Positions 23,434 through 32,205 of a stretch of 44,684 bases of DNA are shown piece after piece. Each line of letters opens with the position of its first letter. Position 1 is the first letter of the stretch. A model generated the notes under the pieces. It did not search any database and was not told where the DNA came from. It saw only the letters and a list, made by a program, of their open reading frames with translations. The DNA is taken from positions 1 to 44,684 of the forward strand of contig JAGBAO010000007.1 in NCBI GenBank assembly GCA_017938925.1, read 5' to 3'. Made by a program: the position numbers and the translations under genes. Source of the DNA: Bacteroidales bacterium. Lineage in GTDB: Bacteria > Bacteroidota > Bacteroidia > Bacteroidales > UBA932.

Positions 23434-25641
23434 ATGGTAAAGCACGTAGTAAAACGCGACGGTAGAGTCGTCATATTCGACAAGAGAAAGATTGTCGATG
23501 CCATCCTCAAGGCAATGGAAGTTACCGACGCAGGCGAAGACATCGTCCTCGCTGCGGAAATCGCTTCTGCAATCTCCAAGATCGAGGTGGACAACATGAG
23601 TGTGGAGGAAATCCAGGACCAGGTGGAGAACGAACTCATGAACAGCCCTCGTAAGGAGGTAGCAAAGAAGTATATCGCATATCGCAACAAGAGAAATCTC
23701 GCCCGCAAGGCGAAGTCACGCGAGATCTTCCAGGAGATCATCGACGCCCAGGCGACCGAGATCACCCGCGAGAACGCGAACATGAACGCCGACACTCCTG
23801 CCGGAATGATGATGAAGTTCGCTTCCGAGTCCACAAAGTCCTATGTGGACGAGTGCATGCTCTCCGACGATGTGAAGGAGGCCGTAAAGAACAACTACAT
23901 CCACATCCACGACAAGGACTACTATCCTACAAAGAGCCTTACCTGCATCCAGCATCCTCTGGACAAGATTCTTGAGGACGGATTCTTCGCCGGTCACGGA
24001 GAGTCACGCCCTGCAAAGAGGATCGAGACAGCCAGCATCCTGGGCTGCATCTCCATGGAGACCGTCCAGAACGAGATGCACGGAGGTCAGGCGATTCCGG
24101 CATTCGACTTCTACATGGCTCCTTTCGTGAGACGTTCTTTCCATGAGGAACTCGACAAGATCGGAGAGATCAACGGCGAAGACTACACACGCCTCTATGA
24201 CGTGAAGATCGACGACTACCTGCACCGCGACCTCGTGGGCATCCAGGGAGACGACAGGGTGATCCAGCACGCCATCAATATGACAGTTGCCCGCGTCCAC
24301 CAGTCAATGGAGGCATTCGTGCATAACATGAACTCCATCCACTCCCGTGGTGGAAACCAGGTGGTATTCAGCTCCATCAACTATGGTACCGACACCTCCG
24401 CAGAGGGACGATGCGTCATCCGCGAGATTCTTAACACCACTTATGAGGGTGTCGGAAACGGCTCGACCGCGATCTTCCCTATCCAGATCTGGAAGAAGAA
24501 GAGAGGCGTGAGCTACCTCCCTGAAGACCGCAACTACGACCTCTACAAGTTCGCCTGCAAGGTGTCTGCACGTCGTTTCTTCCCTAATTTCGTCAACCTC
24601 GATGCTCCATACAACCACCATGAGCTCTGGACTCCGGACGATCCGAAGAGATACCAGTATGAGGTTGCGACCATGGGATGCCGCACACGAGTGTTCGAGA
24701 ACAGGTTCGGACCTAAGACTTCGATCGGACGAGGCAACCTTTCGTTCACTACCATCAACATCGTGAAGCTCGCCATCGAGTGCATGAACATCGAGAACAA
24801 GGAGGAAAGGATTCACGAATTTTTCCACAAGCTCGACTGGGCACTGGAGATTTCCGCAAAGCAGCTCAATGAGAGGTTCAACTTCCAGAAGACAGCTCTC
24901 AAGAAGCAGTTCCCTCTGCTGATGGGTGCCCTCTGGCTCGACAGCGAGAAGCTCGGCGAGAACGACACCATCGAACCGGTAATCAACCACGGAACCCTCG
25001 GTATCGGATTCATCGGACTTGCAGAGGCTCTGATCGCCCTGGTCGGCAAGCACCACGGAGAATCGCCTGAGGCTCAGGAGCTCGGACTCCGCATCGTGAC
25101 CTTCATGAGAAGCAAGATCAACGAGTTCTGCGAAACATACAAGCATAACTTCAGCGTGCTCGCCACTCCGGCTGAAGGTCTTGCCGGAAGATTCACCCGC
25201 GGAGACAAGAAGAAGTTCGGTATCATCCCTGGCGTGACAGACAAGGACTACTACACCAACTCCAACCATGTGCCGGTGTACTACAAGTGCTCACCTAAGC
25301 ACAAGGCCGAGATCGAGGGTCCATACCACGCACTTACAGGTGGCGGACACATCTTCTATGTGGAGATTGACGGAGACGCCACCCACAACCCTGAGGCGAT
25401 CATGGCCATCGTGGACCTGATGGACAAGTACGACATCGGATACTGCTCTGTGAACCACAACCGCAACCGCTGCATGGACTGCGGATATGAGAACGCCAAG
25501 CAGAACATGAAGAAATGTCCTCACTGCGGAAGCGAGAAGATCGATCAGCTTCAGAGAATCACAGGATACCTCGTGGGAACCACCAACAGATGGAACAGCG
25601 GAAAGCTCGCCGAGCTCCGCGACCGTGTGGTGCACGAATAG
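23434..25641 (+). CDS. nrdD: Anaerobic (class III) ribonucleoside-triphosphate reductase
   Basis: The product is 735 aa, a normal family length. It reduces ribonucleoside triphosphates to deoxy forms without oxygen, using a glycyl radical. Residues 3-92 form an ATP-cone (VVKRDGRVVIFDKRKIVDAIL), which gives allosteric control by ATP and dATP. The catalytic barrel follows. The C-terminus has a four-cysteine zinc site (CMDC and CPHC, about residues 673-693) and the radical loop RITGYLVGTTNRWNSGK with Gly723 as the expected radical site. It must be activated by NrdG, encoded convergently just downstream on the other strand. Codon use is GC-rich and strongly biased, as for a highly expressed gene. 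The ATG at 23434 follows a TATCTTTG promoter box. Confidence 0.97.
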   Translation: MVKHVVKRDGRVVIFDKRKIVDAILKAMEVTDAGEDIVLAAEIASAISKIEVDNMSVEEIQDQVENELMNSPRKEVAKKYIAYRNKRNLARKAKSREIFQEIIDAQATEITRENANMNADTPAGMMMKFASESTKSYVDECMLSDDVKEAVKNNYIHIHDKDYYPTKSLTCIQHPLDKILEDGFFAGHGESRPAKRIETASILGCISMETVQNEMHGGQAIPAFDFYMAPFVRRSFHEELDKIGEINGEDYTRLYDVKIDDYLHRDLVGIQGDDRVIQHAINMTVARVHQSMEAFVHNMNSIHSRGGNQVVFSSINYGTDTSAEGRCVIREILNTTYEGVGNGSTAIFPIQIWKKKRGVSYLPEDRNYDLYKFACKVSARRFFPNFVNLDAPYNHHELWTPDDPKRYQYEVATMGCRTRVFENRFGPKTSIGRGNLSFTTINIVKLAIECMNIENKEERIHEFFHKLDWALEISAKQLNERFNFQKTALKKQFPLLMGALWLDSEKLGENDTIEPVINHGTLGIGFIGLAEALIALVGKHHGESPEAQELGLRIVTFMRSKINEFCETYKHNFSVLATPAEGLAGRFTRGDKKKFGIIPGVTDKDYYTNSNHVPVYYKCSPKHKAEIEGPYHALTGGGHIFYVEIDGDATHNPEAIMAIVDLMDKYDIGYCSVNHNRNRCMDCGYENAKQNMKKCPHCGSEKIDQLQRITGYLVGTTNRWNSGKLAELRDRVVHE

Positions 25642-25643
25642 GA

Positions 25644-25691
25644 ATTGCCGGTCAAGCCGGCAATGACGTCATCCCCGACCTGATCGGGGAT
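25644..25691. repeat. Two adjacent REP-like palindromes between nrdD and nrdG
   Basis: ATTGCCGG (25644-25651) pairs with CCGGCAAT (25657-25664), and ATCCCCGA (25671-25678) pairs with TCGGGGAT (25684-25691). Both stems are perfect 8-mers with 5-nt loops and sit 6 bp apart. They fill the whole gap between the two convergent stop codons. Similar intergenic palindromes are scattered in many bacterial genomes. They could act as a bidirectional transcription stop although T-tracts are poor. Confidence 0.75.
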
Positions 25692-26195
25692 CTATTTATA
25701 AGGAATGATGGAGACGGTACCCTCAACGGTATCGTCTTCTTCTTTTGTGAGATGGATGATACGCTGGTTTGAGCTTCCTCTGAAATGAAGGTCAGGATCA
25801 CGGAGATCTGCCATGAACGGGCCGTCCACCAGAGTGTCTATATATGGAAGAATCATGCTCAGACGCTCGTCTGCAAGGATTTCCTCATAGGTGAAACCCG
25901 TATAGCACCATATGTTCTTGCCGGTCTCCTCCTTTATGCGGCGGGCAAGTTCCGTGAAGGCCTCGACCTGATAGAGGGGGTCTCCCCCGGAGAATGTCAC
26001 ATCCGCGAACTCGTCTGCCTTGACGACATCCAGAATATCCTGGACATCCACCTCGCGTCCACCCTTGAAGTCCCATGACTGCGGGTTATGACAGCCCGGG
26101 CAGGCATGGGCGCAGCCGGCGCAATAGATCGATGTGCGAAGTCCGGGACCATCAGCCATCGTTTCTTCCAATATATCCAGTATTCTGATTTTCAT
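25692..26195 (-). CDS. nrdG: Anaerobic ribonucleotide reductase activating protein, radical SAM
   Basis: The product is 167 aa, full length. It is the activase that uses S-adenosylmethionine and a [4Fe-4S] cluster to place the glycyl radical on NrdD. The NrdG-type motif CxxxCxxC is present as Cys28, Cys32 and Cys35 in YCAGCAHACPGCHNPQSW, and a FSGGDPL SAM-binding motif follows at about residue 78. The ATG overlaps the stop of the upstream epimerase gene by one base, so the two are co-translated. Its promoter must lie far upstream in the TPR-EnvC-epimerase operon. This differs from the usual nrdD-nrdG operon on one strand. Confidence 0.96.
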   Translation of the reverse strand: MKIRILDILEETMADGPGLRTSIYCAGCAHACPGCHNPQSWDFKGGREVDVQDILDVVKADEFADVTFSGGDPLYQVEAFTELARRIKEETGKNIWCYTGFTYEEILADERLSMILPYIDTLVDGPFMADLRDPDLHFRGSSNQRIIHLTKEEDDTVEGTVSIIPYK

Positions 26196-27331
26196 TATTC
26201 GTGTTTTTTAGAGAGTGGAGCGGGACGCACGTCGTCCCAGGACTTTATGGCATCGTAAGCCTCCTGCGAGCCGTAGTAGGCTAGGAACTTCTCCCTGTCG
26301 TGCTTCACCCACCACTGGGTGCCCATTCCTTTCTCGAAAGCATAAGGCTTCATGAACATCCTGACCGCCCATGCCGGAGCGAGGAAGGCCAGGGAGTAGA
26401 ACCATGGGAGCTTGGACTTCATGGTCGCAAAGTACTCATCCACAGGGGTATTCGAGCGGAAATGCAGATAGTCTTCGAGCACGTCGGCATCGGTGTACCA
26501 CATTCCATGGAAGTTCTTCAAGGCAAACCACTGAGGCTCGAAGACCTTTTCCGGTCCGGGAAGGCCGAGTCCTGCAAGCAGACGTGTCTCGAACTCATAA
26601 TTGGTCATCCTGTACTGCTCACCGCTGCTTATGTTATATGCCTTGTTCCAGAAATCTTCAGGCACCCAGTCTTCGCAGACCTGAGCAAGCAGGCGACCAG
26701 AATCTTCAACCGTCGCCCACTCCAGGACGCCGCCGACAGGCACATGGAAAGCAGTCGGATTAACGACCTTCAGAATGCCTGGATATAGGATGCCGCTCTG
26801 CCTGAGAGACACCCACCTCTTGAGACCGGCTTTGGCAAATATCTCCTCTGAACGAATTTTTGACAAGGCATACATGTCATATTTTGCCGGGATCTGAGGC
26901 TCATCCACGCCACCCCAATGGTGAGGCGGGTTCCTGTCGCCATACTGCGCTACCGATCCGATATACACTACCCTCATCTCATCTTTGTGCGGCTGTGCAA
27001 GAACAGCCTTGACGACATTCTCCGCTGCAGTCACATTCACCTTGAGGGTCTTTTCCGGATAGTAGTCTGCGGCCGGAGACACCATTCCTCCGACATGCAG
27101 GACGTAATCGGAACCGTTGACCCCCTCAAGCACATCCTCATAACGTGTAAGGTCGCCCCACACAACCGTCACTGCCGGATCATTGATATAGCCGGCAAGC
27201 ATCTTGCGGTTCTTCCTGCTGTCGCGTGCCAGCAGTCTTATATCAAATCTGTCTTTTCTCTTGTAAAGTTCCTGAAAGCCGGCCCATCCCATATTGCCGG
27301 TGCCTCCTGTCAGAAATACAGTCTTCTTCAT
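26195..27331 (-). CDS. NAD-dependent epimerase/dehydratase (extended SDR) family protein
   Basis: The product is 378 aa. An N-terminal Rossmann motif FLTGGTGNMGW (residues 6-16) binds NAD(P). VLHVGGMVSP corresponds to the conserved strand 4 region, and YALSK near residue 154 is the catalytic Tyr-x-x-x-Lys pair. The C-terminal part after about 300 is an unusual hydrophobic and aromatic tail (LPWFYSLAFLAPAWAVRMFM), which could touch the membrane. The substrate cannot be told; nucleotide-sugar, sterol-like or polyketide-like substrates are all known for this superfamily. It follows the EnvC-like gene by 11 bp and overlaps nrdG by one base. Confidence 0.85.
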   Translation of the reverse strand: MKKTVFLTGGTGNMGWAGFQELYKRKDRFDIRLLARDSRKNRKMLAGYINDPAVTVVWGDLTRYEDVLEGVNGSDYVLHVGGMVSPAADYYPEKTLKVNVTAAENVVKAVLAQPHKDEMRVVYIGSVAQYGDRNPPHHWGGVDEPQIPAKYDMYALSKIRSEEIFAKAGLKRWVSLRQSGILYPGILKVVNPTAFHVPVGGVLEWATVEDSGRLLAQVCEDWVPEDFWNKAYNISSGEQYRMTNYEFETRLLAGLGLPGPEKVFEPQWFALKNFHGMWYTDADVLEDYLHFRSNTPVDEYFATMKSKLPWFYSLAFLAPAWAVRMFMKPYAFEKGMGTQWWVKHDREKFLAYYGSQEAYDAIKSWDDVRPAPLSKKHE

Positions 27332-27342
27332 ACACCTTTCCT

Positions 27343-28524
27343 TTATTTTTTCAACCAGGTTTCCGGGTTCTGCGGACTGGAGCCCTTCCAGACCTCGAAG
27401 TGGAGCTGGACCTGTCCTCCGATCGCATCCACGGAACCGATTATGTCAGAAGTCTTCACCTTGTCGCCCTCCGCCACATTGAGCGACTTGAGCTTGCAGT
27501 ACAATGTGAAATAGTTTCCATGCTGGATGAGCACGCACTGGTTATATCCCGGCATCACCATCACCTGTTTCACGACTCCGTCAAAGACAGCCCTGATCTG
27601 GGTTCCCTTCGCCAGAGCGATATCCACGCCGTTGTTCGGCGGAAGCTGAAGATTCTTATATACCGGATGATAATGCTTTCCGAAACGGGCCACCACAGGG
27701 CCGTCTGCCGGCCAAGGGAGCTTTCCCTTGTTATTTGCAAACGCGGCATCCAGCTTGGTGTCCACCACCGTCTTCTTTCCTGACGACTTCGGCTTCATCG
27801 CAGCAGCCACGATCCTCTCAATTTCCCTGTTAAGAGCATTGACCTCCTTCCTCTTGGCAGCCAGCTGATTACGGTATTTCTTCTGATCCTTCTTCAGCTT
27901 CTTTACAACTCCGTCAGCCTTCTTCTCATCCGCCTTAAGAGACTCCAGCTCCTTCACCCTGGCGGCCTTAACCTTCTCCGCATCCTTCTTAAGAGCCTGA
28001 AGCTCAGCCTTCTTTCCCTCAAGTTCCTCCTTCATCTGCCTTATCCGCTGTGCCTCCGTCTTCATCTGATTCGAGAGGTTCCGGAAATATCCCATCCTCC
28101 TGAATGCCTGGCCGAGGTTATCGCTTGCCAGCATATACATATACCATACTCTCGCGTCACGGTTCTTATATGCGCTGCGGACGAGCTTTCCATAATGGAC
28201 TGTGAGAGTGTCCACCCTGGCCTGCATCCTGTTTATCTTCACCTGTGCGAGATATATCTCATCATTGTATTTCCTTATCTGACGGTCGCTTTCAGCCACA
28301 AGTTCCTTCCTGTTCGAGACCTTCTTGCGAATCAGGGACAGGTCGGAGAGCATGGTGCTGCTCCTGGATGCATTCTCCTTGAGCTGCCTGTCGATGATCT
28401 CGATCTCACGTTCCAGCCTGGCCTTCCTGGCCTCCTGGGTGCTGGTGTCCTGCGCAAAGGCAGTCAGGCACAAAGCTGCAGCCACCAGAGCACAGACATA
28501 CCTTATATATATGTACCTTCTCAT
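27343..28524 (-). CDS. EnvC-like murein hydrolase activator (coiled coil plus degenerate M23/LytM domain)
   Basis: The product is 393 aa with a signal peptide ending TAFAQ (about residue 25). Residues about 30-255 are two long coiled coils rich in Lys and Glu. Residues about 280-393 form an M23/LytM domain (PWPADGPVVARFG, NNGVDIALAKGT, LHFEVWK). The zinc ligands expected at HxxxD and HxH are not all present: NNGVDI lacks the first His and YCKL replaces the usual Gly-His-Leu. The protein should therefore activate amidases rather than cut peptidoglycan, as EnvC does in cell separation. The start overlaps the TPR gene stop by 4 bp (ATGA). Signal and domain order match the family well. Confidence 0.88.
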   Translation of the reverse strand: MRRYIYIRYVCALVAAALCLTAFAQDTSTQEARKARLEREIEIIDRQLKENASRSSTMLSDLSLIRKKVSNRKELVAESDRQIRKYNDEIYLAQVKINRMQARVDTLTVHYGKLVRSAYKNRDARVWYMYMLASDNLGQAFRRMGYFRNLSNQMKTEAQRIRQMKEELEGKKAELQALKKDAEKVKAARVKELESLKADEKKADGVVKKLKKDQKKYRNQLAAKRKEVNALNREIERIVAAAMKPKSSGKKTVVDTKLDAAFANNKGKLPWPADGPVVARFGKHYHPVYKNLQLPPNNGVDIALAKGTQIRAVFDGVVKQVMVMPGYNQCVLIQHGNYFTLYCKLKSLNVAEGDKVKTSDIIGSVDAIGGQVQLHFEVWKGSSPQNPETWLKK

Positions 28525-30233
28525 TTCCCTGCCTCCTCCCTTCTTTTGCGTATTCTTTCATCCAGATCCTCGATCTCACCGTCATTCTTCTGCCTTGCCA
28601 GATTCCAGTAGACGAAGGCCATATCGTATTCCTTCAGGGCAAAGAGGACTTCGGCGTAGTGGTCAAGAATCACTGGACTGTCCTTTCCTCCGTAAAGCAT
28701 GGCATGCTTGAACTGAGGCTTGGCCTCGGCCGACTTGCCGAGAAGATGCAGGATCCAGCCGTACGTGTCCAGATACGTAGCATTGTCAGGCTCAGCCTCA
28801 ACGGTCTTGCGGCTCATCGCCAGAGCCTTCTTGAGCTTCTTTCCTTCCATGCTGAGATAATATGCATAGTTGTTCAGGACATAGACATAGTCCGGATTGA
28901 CCTTCAGAGCCTTTTCATAGGCCTTATACGATTTCTTTGCATCTCCCATCTGGTGATACACGTCACCCATTGTAGACCATGACCTCAGAGTTCTGGAGCT
29001 GTCGGAAGGAGCTGTCTCCAATATGGTTTCGCAGGCCTGGAGCACCTTTTCGTAATCCTTGAGATTATAATCCCCGACTCCAGCCATTTCGAGGAAGGCG
29101 GCCTCATTCGGGAAACGTCCGAAGGCTGCACGTCCCTCGACCGAGAGTTCCTTCCACATCTCGGCATACATGAGGAACTCCACAAGGGAGGCACTTGCAG
29201 AGAGGCTCTCCGGATACAGTTCCGCATTCCTTCTGAATGAAACTGCCGCAAGATCCTTTCTGCCGGTCGAATAATAATAGATTCCTGCTGTCTGGAGGGC
29301 GGTGCTGTCCTGCGGGTGAGCTGCCACCAGCTTTGTCACGATGGTGTCCATCTGAGGCATGAAGGAACGGATGAATTTCGGATCTGTCCTCTGGATCACG
29401 GCCATCAGATAGTCACTCTTGCCTGCCGCCGGGCTGTCCGAGAGGGTCACGAAGCTGTCCAGAGCCTTGAAGTACTCGTCATAACGTCTTGTCATCCTCA
29501 GGGTTTCGGCCTTGCCAAGCAGAGCCGGCGAGAAATCCGGGGCTATGTCCAGGGCCTCATTGTAATATGCCAGAGCCGTGGAGTCGTTGTACATGGACAT
29601 CTGGTAGTCCGCAAGGGTGGACAGGACATATGGAGAAGAATACTGCCTGTTATATTCCTCCAGGGAGGCATAGGCCTCTTTGTTACGGTCCATCCTTCTG
29701 AGAAGGTTGAAACGGTACACGGCTATGGATTCGGTCATTCCGAACACCGTCTCGATCTCCTTCAGAGTCTCCAACGCCTTTTCAAACTCATTCTGGGCGG
29801 AATACAATTCGGCCAGATCGAAGTACAGCTCGCTTTTGCGGGGAAAGTCTTCAAGAAGCTTTTCGTAGATGTCCACCGTCAGTTCGTTCCTTGAAGTCAC
29901 GGCATAGATTCCCGCAAGCCTGTAGCGGTACCAGAAATTGTCCGGATCCAGCTCAACTGCCTTCTTGAGGCATTCCTCAGCGAAGTCCACCTCATTGGCA
30001 GCGAGAGAGGTCAAGGCCAGATAGTACCAGGCCGCGTCACTGGTCTGATCCTTCTCCAGAATCGCATTCAGAGTGGCACGGGCGGCATCATGATTGCCTT
30101 CATTATATTTCTTGACAGCAGACAGCAGCATGTTCTCCTGCAGGCTCTCCGGGCGCTGTGCTAAAACAGTTGTCGCACAGATCAGAAGGGCAAGAAACGC
30201 CGTCAGGACCATCAATATTCTTCTCATATTCAT
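28521..30233 (-). CDS. Secreted tetratricopeptide-repeat protein
   Basis: The product is about 570 aa from the ATG at 30233 (or 30227). A longer frame from 30308 is rejected because it would bury the signal peptide RRILMVLTAFLALLICATTVLAQ. From residue about 30 to the C-terminus it is a chain of TPR units; clear ones include AAWYYLALTSLAANEVDFAEECLKKAVELDPDN and SYKAYEKALKVNPDYVYVLNNYAYYL. TPR proteins scaffold periplasmic or outer-membrane assemblies. It is the first gene of an operon with the EnvC-like gene (4-bp overlap), the epimerase and nrdG. The pairing with an EnvC-like protein suggests a role in envelope or peptidoglycan maintenance, but the partner is unknown. Confidence 0.85.
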   Translation of the reverse strand: MNMRRILMVLTAFLALLICATTVLAQRPESLQENMLLSAVKKYNEGNHDAARATLNAILEKDQTSDAAWYYLALTSLAANEVDFAEECLKKAVELDPDNFWYRYRLAGIYAVTSRNELTVDIYEKLLEDFPRKSELYFDLAELYSAQNEFEKALETLKEIETVFGMTESIAVYRFNLLRRMDRNKEAYASLEEYNRQYSSPYVLSTLADYQMSMYNDSTALAYYNEALDIAPDFSPALLGKAETLRMTRRYDEYFKALDSFVTLSDSPAAGKSDYLMAVIQRTDPKFIRSFMPQMDTIVTKLVAAHPQDSTALQTAGIYYYSTGRKDLAAVSFRRNAELYPESLSASASLVEFLMYAEMWKELSVEGRAAFGRFPNEAAFLEMAGVGDYNLKDYEKVLQACETILETAPSDSSRTLRSWSTMGDVYHQMGDAKKSYKAYEKALKVNPDYVYVLNNYAYYLSMEGKKLKKALAMSRKTVEAEPDNATYLDTYGWILHLLGKSAEAKPQFKHAMLYGGKDSPVILDHYAEVLFALKEYDMAFVYWNLARQKNDGEIEDLDERIRKRREEAGK

Positions 30234-30252
30234 TTTATCACCAGAAAACGTA

Positions 30253-30260
30253 CAAAAATA
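30253..30260 (-). promoter_or_regulatory. -7 box upstream of the TPR-EnvC-epimerase-nrdG operon
   Basis: On the minus strand TATTTTTG lies 19 bp before the ATG at 30233 and matches TAnnTTTG. A matching -33 box is not convincing. Confidence 0.45.
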
Positions 30261-30307
30261 ACACTCTAATTCGGTAAATTTGCACAACTTTGAAAAAAAT
30301 ACGCTCA

Positions 30308-30338
30308 AGATGCAACATTATGAGGACCGATTGCATCT
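30308..30338 (+). promoter_or_regulatory. Inverted repeat upstream of the ECF sigma gene, possible operator
   Basis: AGATGCAA (30308-30315) and TTGCATCT (30331-30338) form perfect 8-bp arms around a 15-nt spacer. It lies 50 bp before the GTG start of the sigma factor and 48 bp from the divergent TPR promoter box. Operator or RNA hairpin are both possible. Confidence 0.4.
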
Positions 30339-30387
30339 TTTACGGGCATGAACAATTAGAGACCTTCGGTCCCCGGAAGATTAAGAA

Positions 30388-30930
30388 GTGGCTGAAACCT
30401 TTGACCCTAAGCTGATTGAATCATGCATAAAAGGCGATCGGGCTGCACAGAAGGCGTTATATGACCGGCTTGCACCCCGAATGTTCCCTTTATGCATCAG
30501 GTATGTCGGCGACAGGTCTTTGGCTGAAGATATCCTTCAGGAGGGTTTCATAACATTGTTCACACGCCTGGAAAGCTACAAGGGAGAGGGCTCCTTTGAG
30601 GGCTGGGCAAGAAGGATCTTTGTAACGACTGCGCTGATGAGCCTGAGAAAGAAGGACGCGCTCAAGATGAGCGAAGACCTGGAGGCAGCCAGAGGGCTGA
30701 AGACAGAAACCTCCTCACAGGTTCAGAACATCGGATATAAGGAACTGATGGAGCTGATCATGACGCTTCCTCCGGGATTCAGGACGGTGTTCAACATGTA
30801 TGCGATCGAGGGATATTCGCACAAGGAGATAGCTGATATGCTGGGAATCACCGAAACGACCTCGCGAACACAGCTCAGCAGGGCAAGGATATGGTTACAG
30901 GAAAAGATCAAAAAGAGAGAAGATGTCTGA
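30388..30930 (+). CDS. ECF-type RNA polymerase sigma-70 family factor
   Basis: The product is 180 aa. Region 2 (about residues 20-90) shows RYVGDRSLAEDILQEGFITLF and FEGWARRIFVTTAL. Region 4 (about 115-175) has LPPGFRTVFNMYAIEGYSHKEIADMLGITETTSRTQLSRAR, the promoter -35-type helix-turn-helix. There is no sigma 1.1 or region 3, so it is an ECF factor. The start shown is a GTG; no ATG is available without losing the first helix. The next gene starts within its last codons (8-bp overlap), a layout typical of sigma/anti-sigma pairs. Target genes are not visible; an inverted repeat lies 50 bp upstream and may mark an operator. Confidence 0.92.
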   Translation: MAETFDPKLIESCIKGDRAAQKALYDRLAPRMFPLCIRYVGDRSLAEDILQEGFITLFTRLESYKGEGSFEGWARRIFVTTALMSLRKKDALKMSEDLEAARGLKTETSSQVQNIGYKELMELIMTLPPGFRTVFNMYAIEGYSHKEIADMLGITETTSRTQLSRARIWLQEKIKKREDV

Positions 30931-32182
30931 AAAGAACAACATATTTGAGAATGACCTTCTGATGAGGGCGATTCTGGAAGGCGGTCAGGAAGAGGTTCCC
31001 GGCCACATCTGGGATGCCGTGTCGGCTGGTCTGGACAAGGCTGCCTCAGGACAGAAGAAGACCGTCACCCTGTGGTGGCGTCGTGCAGGAGTCAGCGTAG
31101 CTGCAGTTGCGGCTGCCGTGGCTTCTGTTCTTGTGTTGTCCCGTCCGGAGTCGGCAGACATCGTTCCTGCCGCTGTGCAGGGGGATATGATAGCTGTTGT
31201 CGAGCAGCCTGCTCAGGAGAACATCATGACTGAAGAGGCCGTGGAGATGGAGGCTGGCAGACAGCTGCAGAAGAAGGCTGCAGGGCTCATGGCTTACGTA
31301 CCGGAGGCTTCCGTCATGCAGACCGGCCCTGCCGCTATTGAAGAGCTCTCTGCAAGAGAAGATGCACAGACAGCTGCTCCGGAAGAGACTGCTGAAATCA
31401 GAAAGGAAGAGATGAGCCCTGCCGCTCAGGAAAGAGCGTCGGAGAAGGCTGCCGCGAAGAGGGTCAGCGACGAGGTTTCCACAAAGGAATATTTCCCAGT
31501 CGTATGGGACGATGAGGACGATCAGAGGAACAAGGTCAGGACTTCGGTGGTGGTTTCCGGTATCACTGGAGCATCAAGCTCGCAGAACAAAGGCGCGTCC
31601 GGGATCCTTAAGGCACCGGCACTCACGCTTGCACCGGCAGAAACCGGTATAATCGAAAAGAATTCGACATCAAGATACGGACTTCCTGTTTCAGTAGGAG
31701 CCGGAGTAAAGATAGACTTCACCCCGAAGTGGTCTCTCGGTGTCGGACTCAACTACACTCTGCTCACAAGGACATTCAACGGAACATATACCCACGTAAG
31801 CGAGGCTGGAGCGATAAACAACCTCGTCACATCCGACATCAGAAACAGCCAGCACTACATAGGTATTCCTGTCAATGCATATTACAACATCGTCAGCAGC
31901 AAGCATGTAAACTTCTATGCCTATGCAGGTGGAGCAGTTGAAAAATGCGTATATGACAAATATCGCGTCATAACCAATTCCATCGTGCACAAGGAGCCGG
32001 CCAAGGGAGTGCAGCTATCGGCAAACATCGGCTTCGGAGCGGAATTCATGCTTGGAGAGCACCTCGGACTCTATCTTGACCCGAGCCTGAGATACTACTT
32101 CGACTGCGACCAGCCAAAGAGCATCAGAACAGAGCAGCCTCTTATGCTGGGCTTTGAATTAGGATTCAGATTCAGACTCTGA
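30923..32182 (+). CDS. Membrane-anchored sigma partner with C-terminal outer-membrane beta-barrel domain
   Basis: The product is 419 aa. Residues 1-45 are soluble and may hold the sigma factor. A transmembrane helix (SVAAVAAAVASVLVL, about 55-69) follows. Residues about 75-245 are a long Ala/Glu-rich linker. The last 170 residues resemble the PorT-like/OMP_b-brl family: YGLPVSVGAGVKIDFTPKWSLGVGLNYT, FYAYAGGAVEKCVYDKYR and a final GFELGFRFRL. No zinc-binding anti-sigma motif or FecR domain is visible. Overlap with the ECF gene and the short soluble N-terminus argue for anti-sigma function. If so, one chain would reach from cytoplasm to outer membrane. That reading is inference; the beta-barrel identity is firmer. 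Confidence 0.75.
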   Translation: MSEKNNIFENDLLMRAILEGGQEEVPGHIWDAVSAGLDKAASGQKKTVTLWWRRAGVSVAAVAAAVASVLVLSRPESADIVPAAVQGDMIAVVEQPAQENIMTEEAVEMEAGRQLQKKAAGLMAYVPEASVMQTGPAAIEELSAREDAQTAAPEETAEIRKEEMSPAAQERASEKAAAKRVSDEVSTKEYFPVVWDDEDDQRNKVRTSVVVSGITGASSSQNKGASGILKAPALTLAPAETGIIEKNSTSRYGLPVSVGAGVKIDFTPKWSLGVGLNYTLLTRTFNGTYTHVSEAGAINNLVTSDIRNSQHYIGIPVNAYYNIVSSKHVNFYAYAGGAVEKCVYDKYRVITNSIVHKEPAKGVQLSANIGFGAEFMLGEHLGLYLDPSLRYYFDCDQPKSIRTEQPLMLGFELGFRFRL

Positions 32183-32205
32183 CATATGATCTATTAGCGA
32201 CTTTT

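Noticed and set aside
24304-25269. Long open frame (321 codons) on the minus strand
   Set aside because: It is entirely antisense to nrdD and reflects GC-rich codon bias at third positions; it has no domain and no promoter.
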